Assembly (NCBI GenBank): GCA_019241645.1
Contig: JAFAWQ010000035.1
Span: 1 to 64,000 of the forward strand
Length of the DNA: 64,000 nucleotides
From: Alphaproteobacteria bacterium
GTDB lineage: Bacteria; Pseudomonadota; Alphaproteobacteria; Micropepsales; Micropepsaceae
Reading direction: 5' to 3'
Below are positions 25,263 to 35,546 of the stretch, in pieces. The position numbers were made by a program, and so were the translations under genes. Position 1 is the first letter of the stretch; every line of letters begins with the position of its first letter. The notes below the pieces were generated by a model that was not told where the DNA came from, did not search any database, and saw only the letters and a list, made by a program, of their open reading frames with translations.

Positions 25263-27662
25263 ATGAGCCTGATCGCTTTTCCCTTCGCCCGAAACGGACG
25301 CGCGACCGCGGCAATTGCCTCGGCAGCACTGCTTTCGTCCGCGGCGCAGGCAGTAGCGCAGGATCAAGCTCCGGCAACCGCAAACCCTGCTCCGGAGCCT
25401 GCGGCCGAGGCCGCACCGCGGCCGGCGGGTCCACCAGTGCGTGACATTCGCGTTCGCGGTACCCAGCGCATCGAGCCGGGAACGGTGCTGTCGTACATCT
25501 CCATCAGGCCCGGAGATTCGTATGACGAGCAGGCTGTCGACCGTTCGTTAAAGGCACTGTTCGCAACTGGCCTCTTCGCCGATGTGAAGATCAACTGGGA
25601 TGGCTCGGTCCTCACCATCAACGTGGTGGAAAACCCGATCATCAACCGCGTGGTCTTCGAGGGTGAAAGCAAGGTTTCGGAAAAGGACCTCACCAAGGAA
25701 GTGCAGCTGAAGCCGCGCATGGTGTTTACCCGCGCCAAAGTGCAGGCAGACGTCAGCCGCATTGTCGAGTTGTACAGGCGCAACGGCAAATTCGCGGCAA
25801 CCGTGGACCCGCAGATCATTCAGCGGCCGCAGAACCGCGTCGACCTCATCTTTTCCATCAACGAGGGTCCCACCACCGGCGTGGCGCGCATCTCATTCAT
25901 CGGAAACAAGGTGTTCGACGACGGCACGCTCAAGGCCGAGGTCGCGACGGAAGAATCGGCGTGGTGGAAGTTTCTTTCGAACAACGACAATTACGATCCC
26001 GATCGGCTGACCTTCGATCGCGAGCAGCTGCGGCGCTTCTATTTGAAGAACGGATACGCCGATTTCCACGTGGTCTCGGCGGTCGCCGAACTGTCGCCGG
26101 ACCGGCGGGATTTCTTCATCACCTTCACGGTGGACGAGGGGCCGCTCTACACCTTTGGCAAGGTCGTCATCAATTCGAAGATTCGTGAGCTCTACCCCGC
26201 GAGTTTGCGGCCCATCGTGCCGATCGTATCGGGCAGGCGATACAATGCCGAGCTCATCGACAAATCCATCGATGCATTGACCAACGCAGCGGGAACGAAG
26301 GGCTTTGCGTTCGCCGAAATTCACCCGCGTATCGCACGCAATCGGGCCAAGCGCACGATCGATGTCGTCTTCGATATCGACCAGGGTCCGCGGGTCTATG
26401 TCGAGAAGATCAACATCACGGGAAACACCCGGACCCTGGACAAGGTCATCCGCCGCGAGTTCAGGCTGGTGGAAGGCGATGCCTTCAATCGGGTGCTTGT
26501 CGACCGTTCCCGCACCCGCATCCGGTCGCTGGGCTTCTTCAAGGATGTGGACATCAAGCCCGCGCAGGGATCGCAGCCGGATCGCACGGTCCTCAATGTT
26601 AACGTTACCGAACAGTCGACCGGCGAGCTGCAGCTGGGCGTCGGTTATTCCTCGACAAGTTCCTTCGTGGGACAGTTCAGTTACACGGAGCGCAATTTGT
26701 TTGGCCGCGCGCAGTATTTGCGGGCCAGCGTGTCGGCGTCCAGCATCAGCAAGGAAGCCGTCCTCAGCTTCACTGAGCCGTATTTCATGGACCGGCCGCT
26801 GGCGGCGGGCTTCGACATCTACAAGATCATTACCACGTTCGATCAGGCCGATTACGAGAGCGACACGGACGCTATTGCATTGCGTCTTGGCTTTCCGACG
26901 TCTGAATTCGGCAGCGTGGGGCTGCGCTATACGTACCGGATCGACAGCATCACGCCGTTTTCCAATGCGCCGACGGCCGTCAAGCTTGCGGCGGGCACGG
27001 AAAGCACTTCGTCCATCGGCTATACCTACGCCTACAACACGCTGGACGACCCCATTAGGCCCCGGCGCGGGCTGACCTTCCAGTTCTCGCAGGATTTTGC
27101 CGGTTTCGGCGGCAGCCTGAAATATCTGCGCACACAAGCCACTTTCAGCTATCGCCGCCCGGTGTTGTGGGATGATTTCGTCGCCACGTTTACGACCCAC
27201 GCCGGGTATATCACCGGCTATGGCGGCCAGGATGTTCGCCTGAACGAGCGCTTCTTCGAGGGTGGCGATACCTTCCGGGGATTCCAGATCGCCGGCATCG
27301 GGCCAAGGGAACTTCACGTGCGCCGGGAATCGGCGTTGGGCGGCGAGGCCTTCGCAATCGGCACCCTCGATCTCCGGCTGCCCGACTTCCTCCCCGCCGA
27401 TTACGGCATCAGCGCGTCCTTGTTTACAGACTTCGGGACCTTGGGCCATATTGCCAACCAACCCGGCCTGCAGAGCTGCGGACGCGTTAACCGGTTCACT
27501 CCTTGCATTGTGGACGATATGGCGTTTCGCGCGTCCGCTGGTATTGCCATTAACTGGAAATCGCCGTTTGGCCCGGTGGAAGTCGATATCGCCGTGCCGT
27601 ACGTCAAGCAGGATTACGACAAGAGCCAAGTCATTCGTTTCAGCGCAGGAACAGGATTGTAA
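25263..27662 (+). CDS. bamA: Outer membrane protein assembly factor BamA
   Basis: BamA inserts beta-barrel proteins into the outer membrane. From ATG 25263 the product is 799 residues: a signal peptide (about 1-33, ending QAVAQ), an Ala/Pro-rich linker, five POTRA domains (about 60-440, beginning VRDIRVRGTQRIEPGTVLSY), and an Omp85 barrel with the conserved loop 6 region (FFEGGDTFRGFQIAGIGPRE; the motif usually reads VRGF/LRGY, here FRGF) and a C-terminal phenylalanine-containing strand. It follows rseP by 50 bp and precedes skp by two bases. Confidence 0.95.
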   Translation: MSLIAFPFARNGRATAAIASAALLSSAAQAVAQDQAPATANPAPEPAAEAAPRPAGPPVRDIRVRGTQRIEPGTVLSYISIRPGDSYDEQAVDRSLKALFATGLFADVKINWDGSVLTINVVENPIINRVVFEGESKVSEKDLTKEVQLKPRMVFTRAKVQADVSRIVELYRRNGKFAATVDPQIIQRPQNRVDLIFSINEGPTTGVARISFIGNKVFDDGTLKAEVATEESAWWKFLSNNDNYDPDRLTFDREQLRRFYLKNGYADFHVVSAVAELSPDRRDFFITFTVDEGPLYTFGKVVINSKIRELYPASLRPIVPIVSGRRYNAELIDKSIDALTNAAGTKGFAFAEIHPRIARNRAKRTIDVVFDIDQGPRVYVEKINITGNTRTLDKVIRREFRLVEGDAFNRVLVDRSRTRIRSLGFFKDVDIKPAQGSQPDRTVLNVNVTEQSTGELQLGVGYSSTSSFVGQFSYTERNLFGRAQYLRASVSASSISKEAVLSFTEPYFMDRPLAAGFDIYKIITTFDQADYESDTDAIALRLGFPTSEFGSVGLRYTYRIDSITPFSNAPTAVKLAAGTESTSSIGYTYAYNTLDDPIRPRRGLTFQFSQDFAGFGGSLKYLRTQATFSYRRPVLWDDFVATFTTHAGYITGYGGQDVRLNERFFEGGDTFRGFQIAGIGPRELHVRRESALGGEAFAIGTLDLRLPDFLPADYGISASLFTDFGTLGHIANQPGLQSCGRVNRFTPCIVDDMAFRASAGIAINWKSPFGPVEVDIAVPYVKQDYDKSQVIRFSAGTGL

Positions 27663-27664
27663 AC

Positions 27665-28324
27665 ATGACCCAGACCATTATTGCCCGCGTCATAGCGGGA
27701 TTTGTCGCCGTTCTGTTGGCGGGAAGCATTTCCGCCGTCGCGCAACCGAAGCCCCCCGCGCCTCCAAAGCCAGGCGCGGCGGCACCGATGGGTGCCGTGC
27801 CCATTCCAAAAATCGTTGTGATCGATCGTAACGTGATCATCCGGCTTTCCAAGGCCGGGCAGGACATCGTGCGCCAGGCGAATGGCTACATGCAGAGTGC
27901 GCAGACCCAGTTTCGTGCCGAGGGGCTGGCGCTGCAGAAGGAAAGCAAATCGCTGCAGCAGCAGATCGCAATCCTGGCGCCGGACGTCAAAGCGAAGAAG
28001 ATTCGCGATTTTCAGGGAAAGCAGGCCGCGTTTGAACGAAAGGTCGGGGCCCGCCAAGGGTTGATCCAGGGCGGCGTGTACAAGGCGCGCCAGCAAATGG
28101 AACAGGCGCTCGGGCCCATACTGCAGGGAATCATGCAGGAGCGCGGCGCCAATTTGTTGCTTGATCGCAATTCCGTGGTGCTCGGAACGGTGAACGTGGA
28201 TATCACGTCTGTGGCGATCCAGCGGCTGAACCAGAAATTGCCATCGGTGAAAGTGGATCTCGTCGCGTTGCCGGCCAACGTCCAGGCGCAACTCGCACAG
28301 CAGCAACAGGCGGCGCGTCGCTGA
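27665..28324 (+). CDS. skp: OmpH/Skp family periplasmic chaperone
   Basis: Skp holds unfolded outer membrane proteins on their way to BamA. The 219-residue protein has a signal peptide (about 1-26, ending SAVAQ), a Pro/Ala-rich linker, a short strand IPKIVVIDRNVIIRLSKAG and long charged helices with heptad-like pattern (about 70-165, QKESKSLQQQIAIL), then a closing strand with a tail rich in Gln. It is longer than E. coli Skp because of the proline-rich linker and tail. The position directly after bamA and before lpxD is standard. Confidence 0.88.
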   Translation: MTQTIIARVIAGFVAVLLAGSISAVAQPKPPAPPKPGAAAPMGAVPIPKIVVIDRNVIIRLSKAGQDIVRQANGYMQSAQTQFRAEGLALQKESKSLQQQIAILAPDVKAKKIRDFQGKQAAFERKVGARQGLIQGGVYKARQQMEQALGPILQGIMQERGANLLLDRNSVVLGTVNVDITSVAIQRLNQKLPSVKVDLVALPANVQAQLAQQQQAARR

Positions 28325-28342
28325 CAATGGCGCCACCACGCC

Positions 28343-29362
28343 GTGGCTGATCCCCGCTTCTTTACGAATCGCGGCCCGTTTCGGCTTTCGCAAATCTGCT
28401 CCCGGCTGGGGGTAGACGTTCCGAGCGAGGCCGACGCCAACCGGGTTGTGGCCGATATTGCAACCATCGAGAGCGCCGGATCAGATCATCTGGTTTTCTG
28501 CGACAGTCGCGCGCGGGCAAAGCATCTCGCCGGGTGCACTGCCGGTCTTGTGCTGGGCGAAGCGAGCCTCGCCGGGTTGCTTCCTGCTTCCATGCCGGTT
28601 CTCTACGTTCCATCGGCAATCGCCGCTTTTGTCGCAATCGCCGAACTCTTCTATCCGGAGCACGGTCAAATCGAGTGGGACGACCCCGCCATTAGTCCGC
28701 AGGCGATTCTCGGAGAAAGCGTGCGCATTGCGCCCGGCGCCACCGTGGCGGCTCGCGCTGAAATCGGCGATCGAACGCGTATTGGTCCAAACGCCGTGAT
28801 CGGTCCGGGCGTTGCCATCGGACACGATTGCGATATTGGAAGCAATGTCAGCGTCACGCATGCCTATTTGGGCGATGAGGTCCAGATTCTCCCCGGCGCT
28901 CATATCGGACAACCGGGTTTCGGCTTTGCCGCGGGCGCAGCCGGTCATGCCAAGGTGCCGCAACTCGGTCGTGTCATCGTGCAGGACCGGGTCGAAATTG
29001 GCTCTGGCACGACGATCGATCGCGGCGCCCTGGGCGATACGGTCATCGGGGAAGGAAGCAAGATCGATAACCTCGTTCAGATCGGGCACAACTGCATTAT
29101 CGGACGGCATTGTGTGATCGTTGGACAGGCGGGGCTGTCGGGCAGCTGTGAACTGGGAGATTTCGTGGTGCTGGGCGGTCAGGTCGGGCTGGCCGATCAC
29201 GTGCGAATAGGCGACAGGGCGAGACTTGCTGCTCGGGGGGCCGTGGCGCCGGGTGAATTGCCGGGCGGCCAGGACTATGGTGGCGCACCCGCGATTCCCG
29301 TAAGGGAATGGCGGCGGCAGATGGCCGCGTTCGCAATGTTGGGGCGCCGTAAACGGAATTGA
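28343..29362 (+). CDS. lpxD: UDP-3-O-acylglucosamine N-acyltransferase
   Basis: LpxD adds the second acyl chain in lipid A synthesis. The 339-residue protein starts at GTG 28343 and has an N-terminal uridine-binding domain (about 1-100) followed by a left-handed beta-helix of hexapeptide repeats ([20 protein letters not shown]). The catalytic histidine region reads [12 protein letters not shown]. The C-terminal helix ends with [13 protein letters not shown]. It is followed after one base by fabZ, in the standard lpxD-fabZ-lpxA order. Confidence 0.96.
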   Translation: MADPRFFTNRGPFRLSQICSRLGVDVPSEADANRVVADIATIESAGSDHLVFCDSRARAKHLAGCTAGLVLGEASLAGLLPASMPVLYVPSAIAAFVAIAELFYPEHGQIEWDDPAISPQAILGESVRIAPGATVAARAEIGDRTRIGPNAVIGPGVAIGHDCDIGSNVSVTHAYLGDEVQILPGAHIGQPGFGFAAGAAGHAKVPQLGRVIVQDRVEIGSGTTIDRGALGDTVIGEGSKIDNLVQIGHNCIIGRHCVIVGQAGLSGSCELGDFVVLGGQVGLADHVRIGDRARLAARGAVAPGELPGGQDYGGAPAIPVREWRRQMAAFAMLGRRKRN

Positions 29363-29363
29363 G

Positions 29364-29858
29364 ATGCGCAAGGCGTCCGAACCTGAGCTTGGTGTGGATG
29401 AGATCAAGCGGCTGCTGCCGCACCGCGCGCCATTCCTGTTCCTCGAAAGGCTGACGGACATCGTTCCGGGCGAAAGCGCGGTCGGGCACAAGGCGGTTTC
29501 GTTCAACGAACCCCATTTTCAGGGGCACTTTCCGGACTTTCCCGTCATGCCCGGCGTGCTGATCGTGGAAGCTCTCGCCCAAACGGCTGGCGCTCTGGTC
29601 ATGCACACACTGAACCTGGCCGACAGCAACCGGCTGGTCTATTTCATGTCCATTGACCGGGCGCGCTTCAGGCGGCCCGTGCGCCCCGGCGACGTGCTGC
29701 GCATGCCGGTCAAGGCGTTGCGCAAGCGAGGCCCTGTCTGGCGCTTTGCAGGCGAGGCCTATGTTGGCGATACACTCTGCACCGAAGCGGAATACAGCGC
29801 GATGATCGCGGAGAACGGAAAGCCCGGAAATGGCGATTCATCCGACAGCGATCGTTGA
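29364..29858 (+). CDS. fabZ: 3-hydroxyacyl-ACP dehydratase FabZ
   Basis: FabZ dehydrates beta-hydroxyacyl-ACP in fatty acid elongation and competes with lipid A enzymes for hydroxyacyl-ACP. The 164-residue protein has the hotdog-fold active site: NEPHFQGHFPDFPVMPGVLI with His55 and Glu69, preceded by LLPHRAPFLFLERL. Its 3' end overlaps the lpxA start by 29 bp in another frame, so both are translated from the same message. Confidence 0.97.
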   Translation: MRKASEPELGVDEIKRLLPHRAPFLFLERLTDIVPGESAVGHKAVSFNEPHFQGHFPDFPVMPGVLIVEALAQTAGALVMHTLNLADSNRLVYFMSIDRARFRRPVRPGDVLRMPVKALRKRGPVWRFAGEAYVGDTLCTEAEYSAMIAENGKPGNGDSSDSDR

Positions 29859-30645
29859 AGACGGCGTCGAGCTTTCGGACAGCGTCGAGATCGGACCGTT
29901 CTGTATCGTCGAGTCCGGCGCGCGCCTTGGCGCCGGTGTTCGGTTGCTTTCGCATGTGGTGATACGCGGGAACACCGAGCTTGGCGAGAGAACGGTGGTG
30001 CATCCGCAGTCTGTGCTGGGCGGCGATGCCCAGATACGGAAGGCCTCCGCGCCCGAGGCGAGGCTCGTCATCGGCGCGGACAATGTTCTACGCGAAGCGG
30101 TCAGTATCAGCGCGGGCAGCCAGAAAGGCGCAGGTCTGACGCAGATCGGGGATCGCAACTACTTCATGGCCTTCAGCCATGTCGGCCATGATTGCGACAT
30201 CGGCAGCGATATCACCTTGTCGAACGGTGTGCAGATCGGCGGTCATGTGGAAATCGCCAACGGCGTCATCATGGGGGGGCTCGCGGCTGTGCAGCAGTTC
30301 TCGCGGATTGGCCAATACGCGTTTGTGAGCGGTTTGTCCGGCGTGAGCGCGGACATCATCCCCTACGGGATGGCGCTGGGGTTGCATTCGCGTCTCGGCG
30401 GATTGAATCTGATCGGCTTGCGGCGTCGCAAGGTTCCACGCGCCAACATTCATGCACTCCGCGCTGCTTTCCGCGCCATCTTTCAGGAGAGGGAGGGCAG
30501 TCTGCAGGAGCGGGCGCAGAAAGCGGCAGGCAGTTGGCCCGATGTGCCGGAGGTGCAAGACATCACCTCTTTTATCCTGAAGGATGCGAAGCGTCCGATC
30601 GCGCCGGCGCGCTCGCGCGCTGACGTGGGAAACGAGAACGCATGA
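29830..30645 (+). CDS. lpxA: UDP-N-acetylglucosamine O-acyltransferase
   Basis: LpxA carries out the first step of lipid A synthesis, acylating UDP-GlcNAc at O-3. The 271-residue protein has hexapeptide repeats from the first residue (IHPTAIVEDGVELSDSVEIG), the catalytic His120 in FSHVGHDCDIG, the NGVQIGGHVEIANGVIMGG core and an alpha-helical C-terminus with LNLIGLRRRKVPR. It starts inside fabZ and its stop overlaps the lpxI start (ATGA). Confidence 0.97.
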   Translation: MAIHPTAIVEDGVELSDSVEIGPFCIVESGARLGAGVRLLSHVVIRGNTELGERTVVHPQSVLGGDAQIRKASAPEARLVIGADNVLREAVSISAGSQKGAGLTQIGDRNYFMAFSHVGHDCDIGSDITLSNGVQIGGHVEIANGVIMGGLAAVQQFSRIGQYAFVSGLSGVSADIIPYGMALGLHSRLGGLNLIGLRRRKVPRANIHALRAAFRAIFQEREGSLQERAQKAAGSWPDVPEVQDITSFILKDAKRPIAPARSRADVGNENA

Positions 30646-31478
30646 CCGGTCTCGGTATTATCGCCGGCGGGGGGGAGTTGCCGGTCGCGGTTGCACAATC
30701 CGCGAGCGAGAGCGGCCGATCCATATTTATCCTTTCGCTGAACGATCTTGCGGACGACCGGCTGGCGAAATTCCCGCACGAAAAGGCATCGCCGGGCGAG
30801 GCTGGCCGCATCTTGTCCTTGTTTCGGCAGCACGGCTGTAGCGACATTGTTTTGGTCGGCAAGGTCGCGCGACCGAAATGGAACGAACTGAAGTTCGATG
30901 CCACCGCGGTGCGAAAGTTGCCAAAGGTGATGTCCGCGGCGCTGAAGGGCGATGATGCGCTTCTGCGAAGTTTTGTGGACATCCTGGAAGGCGAGGGCTT
31001 TCGCGTTGTCGGCGTGGCAGAGGCGGCGCCCGGCCTGCTTGCCCCCGTTGGTGCCGTGGGAAAACACCGTCCATCGCCACGGGATGAAGCGGATATCAAA
31101 CGGGGGATCGAGGTCGTCCGCACGCTTGGCGCATGCGATGTGGGGCAGGCGGTGGTGGTCTGCGAAGGCCTGGTGCTGGCAGTCGAAGCGGCCGAAGGAA
31201 CCGACGCCATGATTGCCCGCATTGCCGGCCTGTCCGAAACAATTCGCGGCACTGCGGAGAAGCCGAGAGGCGTGCTGATAAAAGCGCGCAAATCCACGCA
31301 GGACGGCCGGACTGATCTACCGGTCGTTGGCCCCGATACAGTCAAGAATGTGCTTGCTGTTGGACTGGCTGGCATCGCGGTCGAAGCTGGCTCCTCGCTT
31401 GTGGTCAACAGGCAGGCCGTTGTCGAGCGAGCCGACGGCGCAGGGCTTTTCCTGTTCGGCTTTTCACCCACCGCATAG
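30642..31478 (+). CDS. lpxI: UDP-2,3-diacylglucosamine pyrophosphatase LpxI
   Basis: LpxI hydrolyses UDP-2,3-diacylglucosamine to lipid X and is the alphaproteobacterial substitute for LpxH. The 278-residue protein opens GLGIIAGGGELPVAVAQSA and contains LFRQHGCSDIVLVGKVARP, DDALLRSFVDILEGEGF, and a C-terminal LPVVGPDTVKNVLAVGLAGIAVEAG region (split) typical of the family. It is translationally coupled to lpxA and precedes lpxB by six bases. Confidence 0.94.
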   Translation: MTGLGIIAGGGELPVAVAQSASESGRSIFILSLNDLADDRLAKFPHEKASPGEAGRILSLFRQHGCSDIVLVGKVARPKWNELKFDATAVRKLPKVMSAALKGDDALLRSFVDILEGEGFRVVGVAEAAPGLLAPVGAVGKHRPSPRDEADIKRGIEVVRTLGACDVGQAVVVCEGLVLAVEAAEGTDAMIARIAGLSETIRGTAEKPRGVLIKARKSTQDGRTDLPVVGPDTVKNVLAVGLAGIAVEAGSSLVVNRQAVVERADGAGLFLFGFSPTA

Positions 31479-31484
31479 CGAAGC

Positions 31485-32669
31485 ATGTCAGATGACAGCC
31501 CAACGCTAAGGTTCATGCTCGTTTGCGGCGAGCCTTCCGGCGATCAGCTCGGCGCGCAGCTTATGTCGGCGCTGAAGGAACTCACCGAAGATAAGGTGAC
31601 ATTTACTGGCGTTGGCGGACCGGCCATGGCTACGCATGGCCTGAAGACTCTGTTCCCCGTCGATGTCACGTCGCTGATGGGCATTGGCGCCATCGCCACA
31701 CATCTTCCAGATATTCTACGTCGCATTCGCATTGCCGCGGATTTTGCGCTGGCAACGCAGCCGGATGCGCTCGTATGCATCGACAGCCCTGAATTCACGC
31801 ACCGTATCGCCCAGCGCGTGCGGCAGCGCGATCCGGCCATACCAATAGTCAACTACGTGGCTCCGCAAGTGTGGGCGAGCCGGCAATATCGGGCCCGCAA
31901 GATGGGGCAATACGTCGATCTGGTGCTCGCGTTGCTGCCGTTCGAGACGAAGTTCTTTGAGACCCACGGATTGCACGCGCGCTTCGTTGGGCATCCGGTG
32001 GTGGAGCGTGCAGCGCGCATTGCCGGCGGCGAGGCGTTGCGGAAGAGGCTGGGTATCGCGCCGTCGGCTCCACTCCTTGCGCTTCTGCCCGGAAGCAGAA
32101 AGGGCGAAGTACATCGGCTGCTTCCGGTTTTCCGCGAAACGGTCGCCGCGGTCAGGGCCGAAATCACGGACCTTGTCTGCGTCCTGCCGACGGTACCGCT
32201 CGTCACAAAACTGGTGCACGAGATGACGTTGCAATGGCCGGCGCCGCTTCACATCCTGGAAAACGAAGCCGACAAGTTCGCCGCGTTCGGAACCGCCGAT
32301 GTAGCGCTGGTGGCATCCGGCACGGTAACCAGCGAGTTGGCCCTGGCCGGCGTGCCTATGGCAGTGGCCTACCGGGTTGGTTGGCTCACTTCTGTTATCG
32401 CGCGGAGAATCGTGCGGGTGCCGCACGTCACGCTGGTCAATCTGCTTCTTGAACGCGAAGCGGTGCCGGAATTTCTGCTGGAGCGTTGCCGGGCGGACCT
32501 GCTGGCACCCTGTCTCGTGCGGCTGTTCCGCGACGAGGACTACCGGTCAAAACAGAAGCACGATCTGCGCGAAGCCATGCACATGCTTGGCGTAAACGAT
32601 GAGGCTCCGAGCAAACGCGCGGCCCGCGCGCTACTGGAGTTCGTGCGCGAGCGGCGTGTCGCTGGCTAG
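31485..32669 (+). CDS. lpxB: Lipid-A-disaccharide synthase
   Basis: LpxB joins UDP-2,3-diacylglucosamine and lipid X into the lipid A disaccharide at the inner membrane. The 394-residue protein is a GT-B glycosyltransferase with [14 protein letters not shown] near the start, [51 protein letters not shown], and [20 protein letters not shown] near the end. It closes the lipid A gene run and converges on gltA with a four-base overlap of the 3' ends. Confidence 0.97.
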   Translation: MSDDSPTLRFMLVCGEPSGDQLGAQLMSALKELTEDKVTFTGVGGPAMATHGLKTLFPVDVTSLMGIGAIATHLPDILRRIRIAADFALATQPDALVCIDSPEFTHRIAQRVRQRDPAIPIVNYVAPQVWASRQYRARKMGQYVDLVLALLPFETKFFETHGLHARFVGHPVVERAARIAGGEALRKRLGIAPSAPLLALLPGSRKGEVHRLLPVFRETVAAVRAEITDLVCVLPTVPLVTKLVHEMTLQWPAPLHILENEADKFAAFGTADVALVASGTVTSELALAGVPMAVAYRVGWLTSVIARRIVRVPHVTLVNLLLEREAVPEFLLERCRADLLAPCLVRLFRDEDYRSKQKHDLREAMHMLGVNDEAPSKRAARALLEFVRERRVAG

Positions 32670-33973
32670 CGCTGGTTGAGTGGCAGGTAGTCGCGCCGGC
32701 TGGCACCGGTGTAGAGCTGCCGCGGGCGGCCGATCTTGAGCTCAGGATCTTCCAGCATCTCTTTCCACTGCGCGATCCATCCGACCGTGCGTGCCAAAGC
32801 GAAGAGCGCCGTGAACATGCTGGTGGGGAAGCCGAGCGCCTTCAGCGTGATGCCAGAGTAGAAATCGATATTAGGATAAAGTTTCTTGTCTATGAAATAC
32901 TCGTCCTGCAGAGCGATGCGCTCCAGTTCCATCGCGACCTTGAGAAGCGGGTCGTCATGCACGCCGAGTTCATCCAGCACAGCGTGACATTGCTGTTGCA
33001 TGGCTTTCGCGCGCGGATCGTAGTTTTTGTACACGCGGTGACCGAAACCCATCAGCCGGAACGGATCGTCCTTGTCCTTGGCGCGCCGGATGTATTCGGG
33101 AATGTGATCGACCGAGCCGATCTCTTCGAGCATCCTCAGCGCCGCTTCATTGGCGCCACCATGTGCCGGTCCCCAAAGGCAGGCGATGCCCGCGGCGATG
33201 CAGGCGAACGGATTGGCGCCGGACGATCCGGCCAGTCGAACAGTGGATGTCGATGCATTCTGCTCGTGATCGGCGTGCAGGATGAAGATGGTGTCGAGCG
33301 CCTTCGCCAGCACCGGGTTGACCTTGTAATCCTCGGCCGGCACCGCAAAGGTCATGCGCAGGAAGTTTTCCGTATAGCCGAGATGGTTCAACGGATACAC
33401 GAAAGGCTGCCCGATCGAGTATTTGTAGGCCATGGCCGCAAGCGTGGGGATTTTGGCGATCAGGCGATGGCTGGCGATCTCGCGCTGATGCGGATCGTTG
33501 ATATCGGTGGAGTCGTGGTAGAATGCAGAGAGCGCGCCCACAACGCCGCACATGATGGCCATGGGGTGCGCATCGCGCCGGAATCCATGAAAGAAGGATG
33601 CAAGCTGTTCATGCACCATGGTGTGGTGCGTAATGGCCTTGTGAAAGCGCTGCATCTCCGCTTTCTCGGGCAAGTTGCCGTATAGCAGCAGGAAGCAGAC
33701 CTCGAGGAAGTTCGAGTGCTCCGCCAGGTCGTCGATGGAGTAGCCACGATACAAAAGAATGCCGCGATCGCCGTCGATGAAGGTGATGTCGCTTTCGCAG
33801 CTGGCGGTGGAGGTGAAGCCGGGATCGTAGGTGAAGAGGTCCGATTCGCCGTAGAGTTTTCGGATATCAACGACGTTCGGGCCCTCGGTACCGGCCAGGA
33901 CGGGCAGTTCGAAGCTCTTGTTCTGGTACATGAGCGTCGCGGAGCCGGCGGCGACAGCCTTATTCGGGTTCAT
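32666..33973 (-). CDS. gltA: Citrate synthase
   Basis: GltA condenses acetyl-CoA and oxaloacetate in the TCA cycle. The 435-residue protein is the long, hexameric Gram-negative type: [39 protein letters not shown] (catalytic His region), [15 protein letters not shown], and [15 protein letters not shown]. Position between lpxB and gltX is conserved in alphaproteobacteria. Its message ends in the lpxB 3' end, with no visible terminator. Confidence 0.97.
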   Translation of the reverse strand: MNPNKAVAAGSATLMYQNKSFELPVLAGTEGPNVVDIRKLYGESDLFTYDPGFTSTASCESDITFIDGDRGILLYRGYSIDDLAEHSNFLEVCFLLLYGNLPEKAEMQRFHKAITHHTMVHEQLASFFHGFRRDAHPMAIMCGVVGALSAFYHDSTDINDPHQREIASHRLIAKIPTLAAMAYKYSIGQPFVYPLNHLGYTENFLRMTFAVPAEDYKVNPVLAKALDTIFILHADHEQNASTSTVRLAGSSGANPFACIAAGIACLWGPAHGGANEAALRMLEEIGSVDHIPEYIRRAKDKDDPFRLMGFGHRVYKNYDPRAKAMQQQCHAVLDELGVHDDPLLKVAMELERIALQDEYFIDKKLYPNIDFYSGITLKALGFPTSMFTALFALARTVGWIAQWKEMLEDPELKIGRPRQLYTGASRRDYLPLNQR

Positions 33974-34046
33974 CCGATGTCCTTCTCCGGCTGGGCGCCG
34001 GATTGCTGCACTGCAACATCATAGGCCTAAGTCCCAGCTTCCGTCA

Positions 34047-35474
34047 TTAATTTTTTGTATTCGCAGCCGCACGCGCCCCTAGTCGGGACAGGGCTTCTTT
34101 CTGGCCAAGCGCCACGAGGACGTCGAAGACCGGTGGCGATGTGGTCCGGCCCGTCAGAGCAGCCCGAAGCGGCTGTGCAACCTGTCCCAACTTCATGCCA
34201 GCGCCCTCAGCGAAGGCCCGGGCGGCCGTTTCGAGGCCTTTGGCAGTCCATTCTTGGACCGCCAGTTGCGGCACGAGCTTGGCGAGAACCGTGCCGCCGC
34301 CCTCCGCAAGGATTTTTGCGGCTTCCGGCGTCAGCTCCGGCGCGCCTTCGCGAAAGAGAAAGTCAGCCCCATCAGCGAGTTCTACGAGGGTCTTCGCTCG
34401 TTCCCTTAAGGCCGGCATCAGCAGGAGCAGGCGCGATCTGGCGACGTCATCGAGGATGACCGCTGGCTGCCGGCGGCCCAGGAGAGCCGTCACTTCTTGC
34501 ACCATCGTCTCATCGCCCGTCGCGCGAATGTAGTGCGCGTTCAGATTGTCCAATTTCTTGAAATCGAACCGGGCGGGACTGCGCCCGATGTTCTCCAGAT
34601 TGAACCAGCCGATCGCCTGCTCGGTGCTGATCGTCTCGTCGTCGCCGTGGCTCCAGCCAAGGCGCAGGAGATAGTTGCGCATTGCTTCGGGCAGGTAGCC
34701 CATTTCCCGATAGGCATCGACGGCCAAAGCGCCATGCCGCTTGGATAGTTTGGCCCCGTCCGGTCCGTGAATCAGGGGCAGATGACCATAGACAGGCACG
34801 GGCCAATCCATCGCCTGGATCAACTGAAGCTGACGCGCGGCATTGTTGAGGTGGTCGTCTCCCCGGATGATGTGCGTAATGTCCATGTCGAAATCGTCGA
34901 CCACCACGGCAAGCATGTAGGTCGGCGTGCCGTCCGAGCGCAGCAGGATCATGTCGTCCAGATTTTCGTTGGCGAACCGGACGTCGCCCTGGACAAGATC
35001 ATGCACAATTGTTTCGCCTGATTGCTGCGCTTTCAGCCGAATGACAAACGGCGCTTCGGCAGGTGCTTCCGATGGATCGCGGTCACGCCAGCGTCCATCG
35101 TAGCGCATGGGTTTGCCTTCAGCGCGCTGGCGCGCGCGCATTTCCTCGAGCTCCTGCGCCGTCGCATAGCAACGATAGGCTTTGCCCTCTGCCAGCAATT
35201 GTTCGGCAATCGCCTGATGCCGCCTGGCGCGCGCGAATTGATACAGCGGCTCGCCGTCCCAGTTCAGCCCCAGCCAGTTCAGTCCGTCCAGAATTGCGGC
35301 AATGGCCTCGGGCGTGGAGCGCTGGCGATCGGTATCTTCAATACGCAGGAGGAACTTGCCGCCGGTGTGCCTGGCGTAGAGCCAGTTGAACAAGGCCGTG
35401 CGGGCACCCCCGATATGCAGAAAACCCGTTGGGGAGGGCGCAAAGCGCAGGACAGGCTGGCCAGTTTGAGTCAT
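34047..35474 (-). CDS. gltX: Glutamyl-tRNA synthetase
   Basis: This 475-residue class I synthetase charges tRNA-Glu (and possibly tRNA-Gln, which GatCAB in this window would then amidate). It starts [20 protein letters not shown] with the HIGG signature at residues 20-23 and has the KMSKS-like KLSKRHG loop, DRQRST and the C-terminal anticodon-binding helical domain. ATG 35474 gives the normal start; an upstream in-frame extension lies over comEC. It is divergent from comEC and precedes gltA. Confidence 0.95.
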   Translation of the reverse strand: MTQTGQPVLRFAPSPTGFLHIGGARTALFNWLYARHTGGKFLLRIEDTDRQRSTPEAIAAILDGLNWLGLNWDGEPLYQFARARRHQAIAEQLLAEGKAYRCYATAQELEEMRARQRAEGKPMRYDGRWRDRDPSEAPAEAPFVIRLKAQQSGETIVHDLVQGDVRFANENLDDMILLRSDGTPTYMLAVVVDDFDMDITHIIRGDDHLNNAARQLQLIQAMDWPVPVYGHLPLIHGPDGAKLSKRHGALAVDAYREMGYLPEAMRNYLLRLGWSHGDDETISTEQAIGWFNLENIGRSPARFDFKKLDNLNAHYIRATGDETMVQEVTALLGRRQPAVILDDVARSRLLLLMPALRERAKTLVELADGADFLFREGAPELTPEAAKILAEGGGTVLAKLVPQLAVQEWTAKGLETAARAFAEGAGMKLGQVAQPLRAALTGRTTSPPVFDVLVALGQKEALSRLGARAAANTKN

Positions 35475-35546
35475 ACTGCCGTCCTTCGGTCCGGCCTGCG
35501 TATTGGGCTTGCAGTGATTTGCGAGGCTTCTAGCAAACCGGTTTCC

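Noticed and set aside
25893-27629. Long minus-strand frame opposite bamA
   Set aside because: BamA is certain on the plus strand; the opposite frame is compositionally odd and unrecognisable.
35022-35546. N-terminal extension of the comEC frame over gltX
   Set aside because: It reads antisense through the gltX catalytic domain and has no hydrophobic or family-like sequence. The comEC start is placed after the gltX start.
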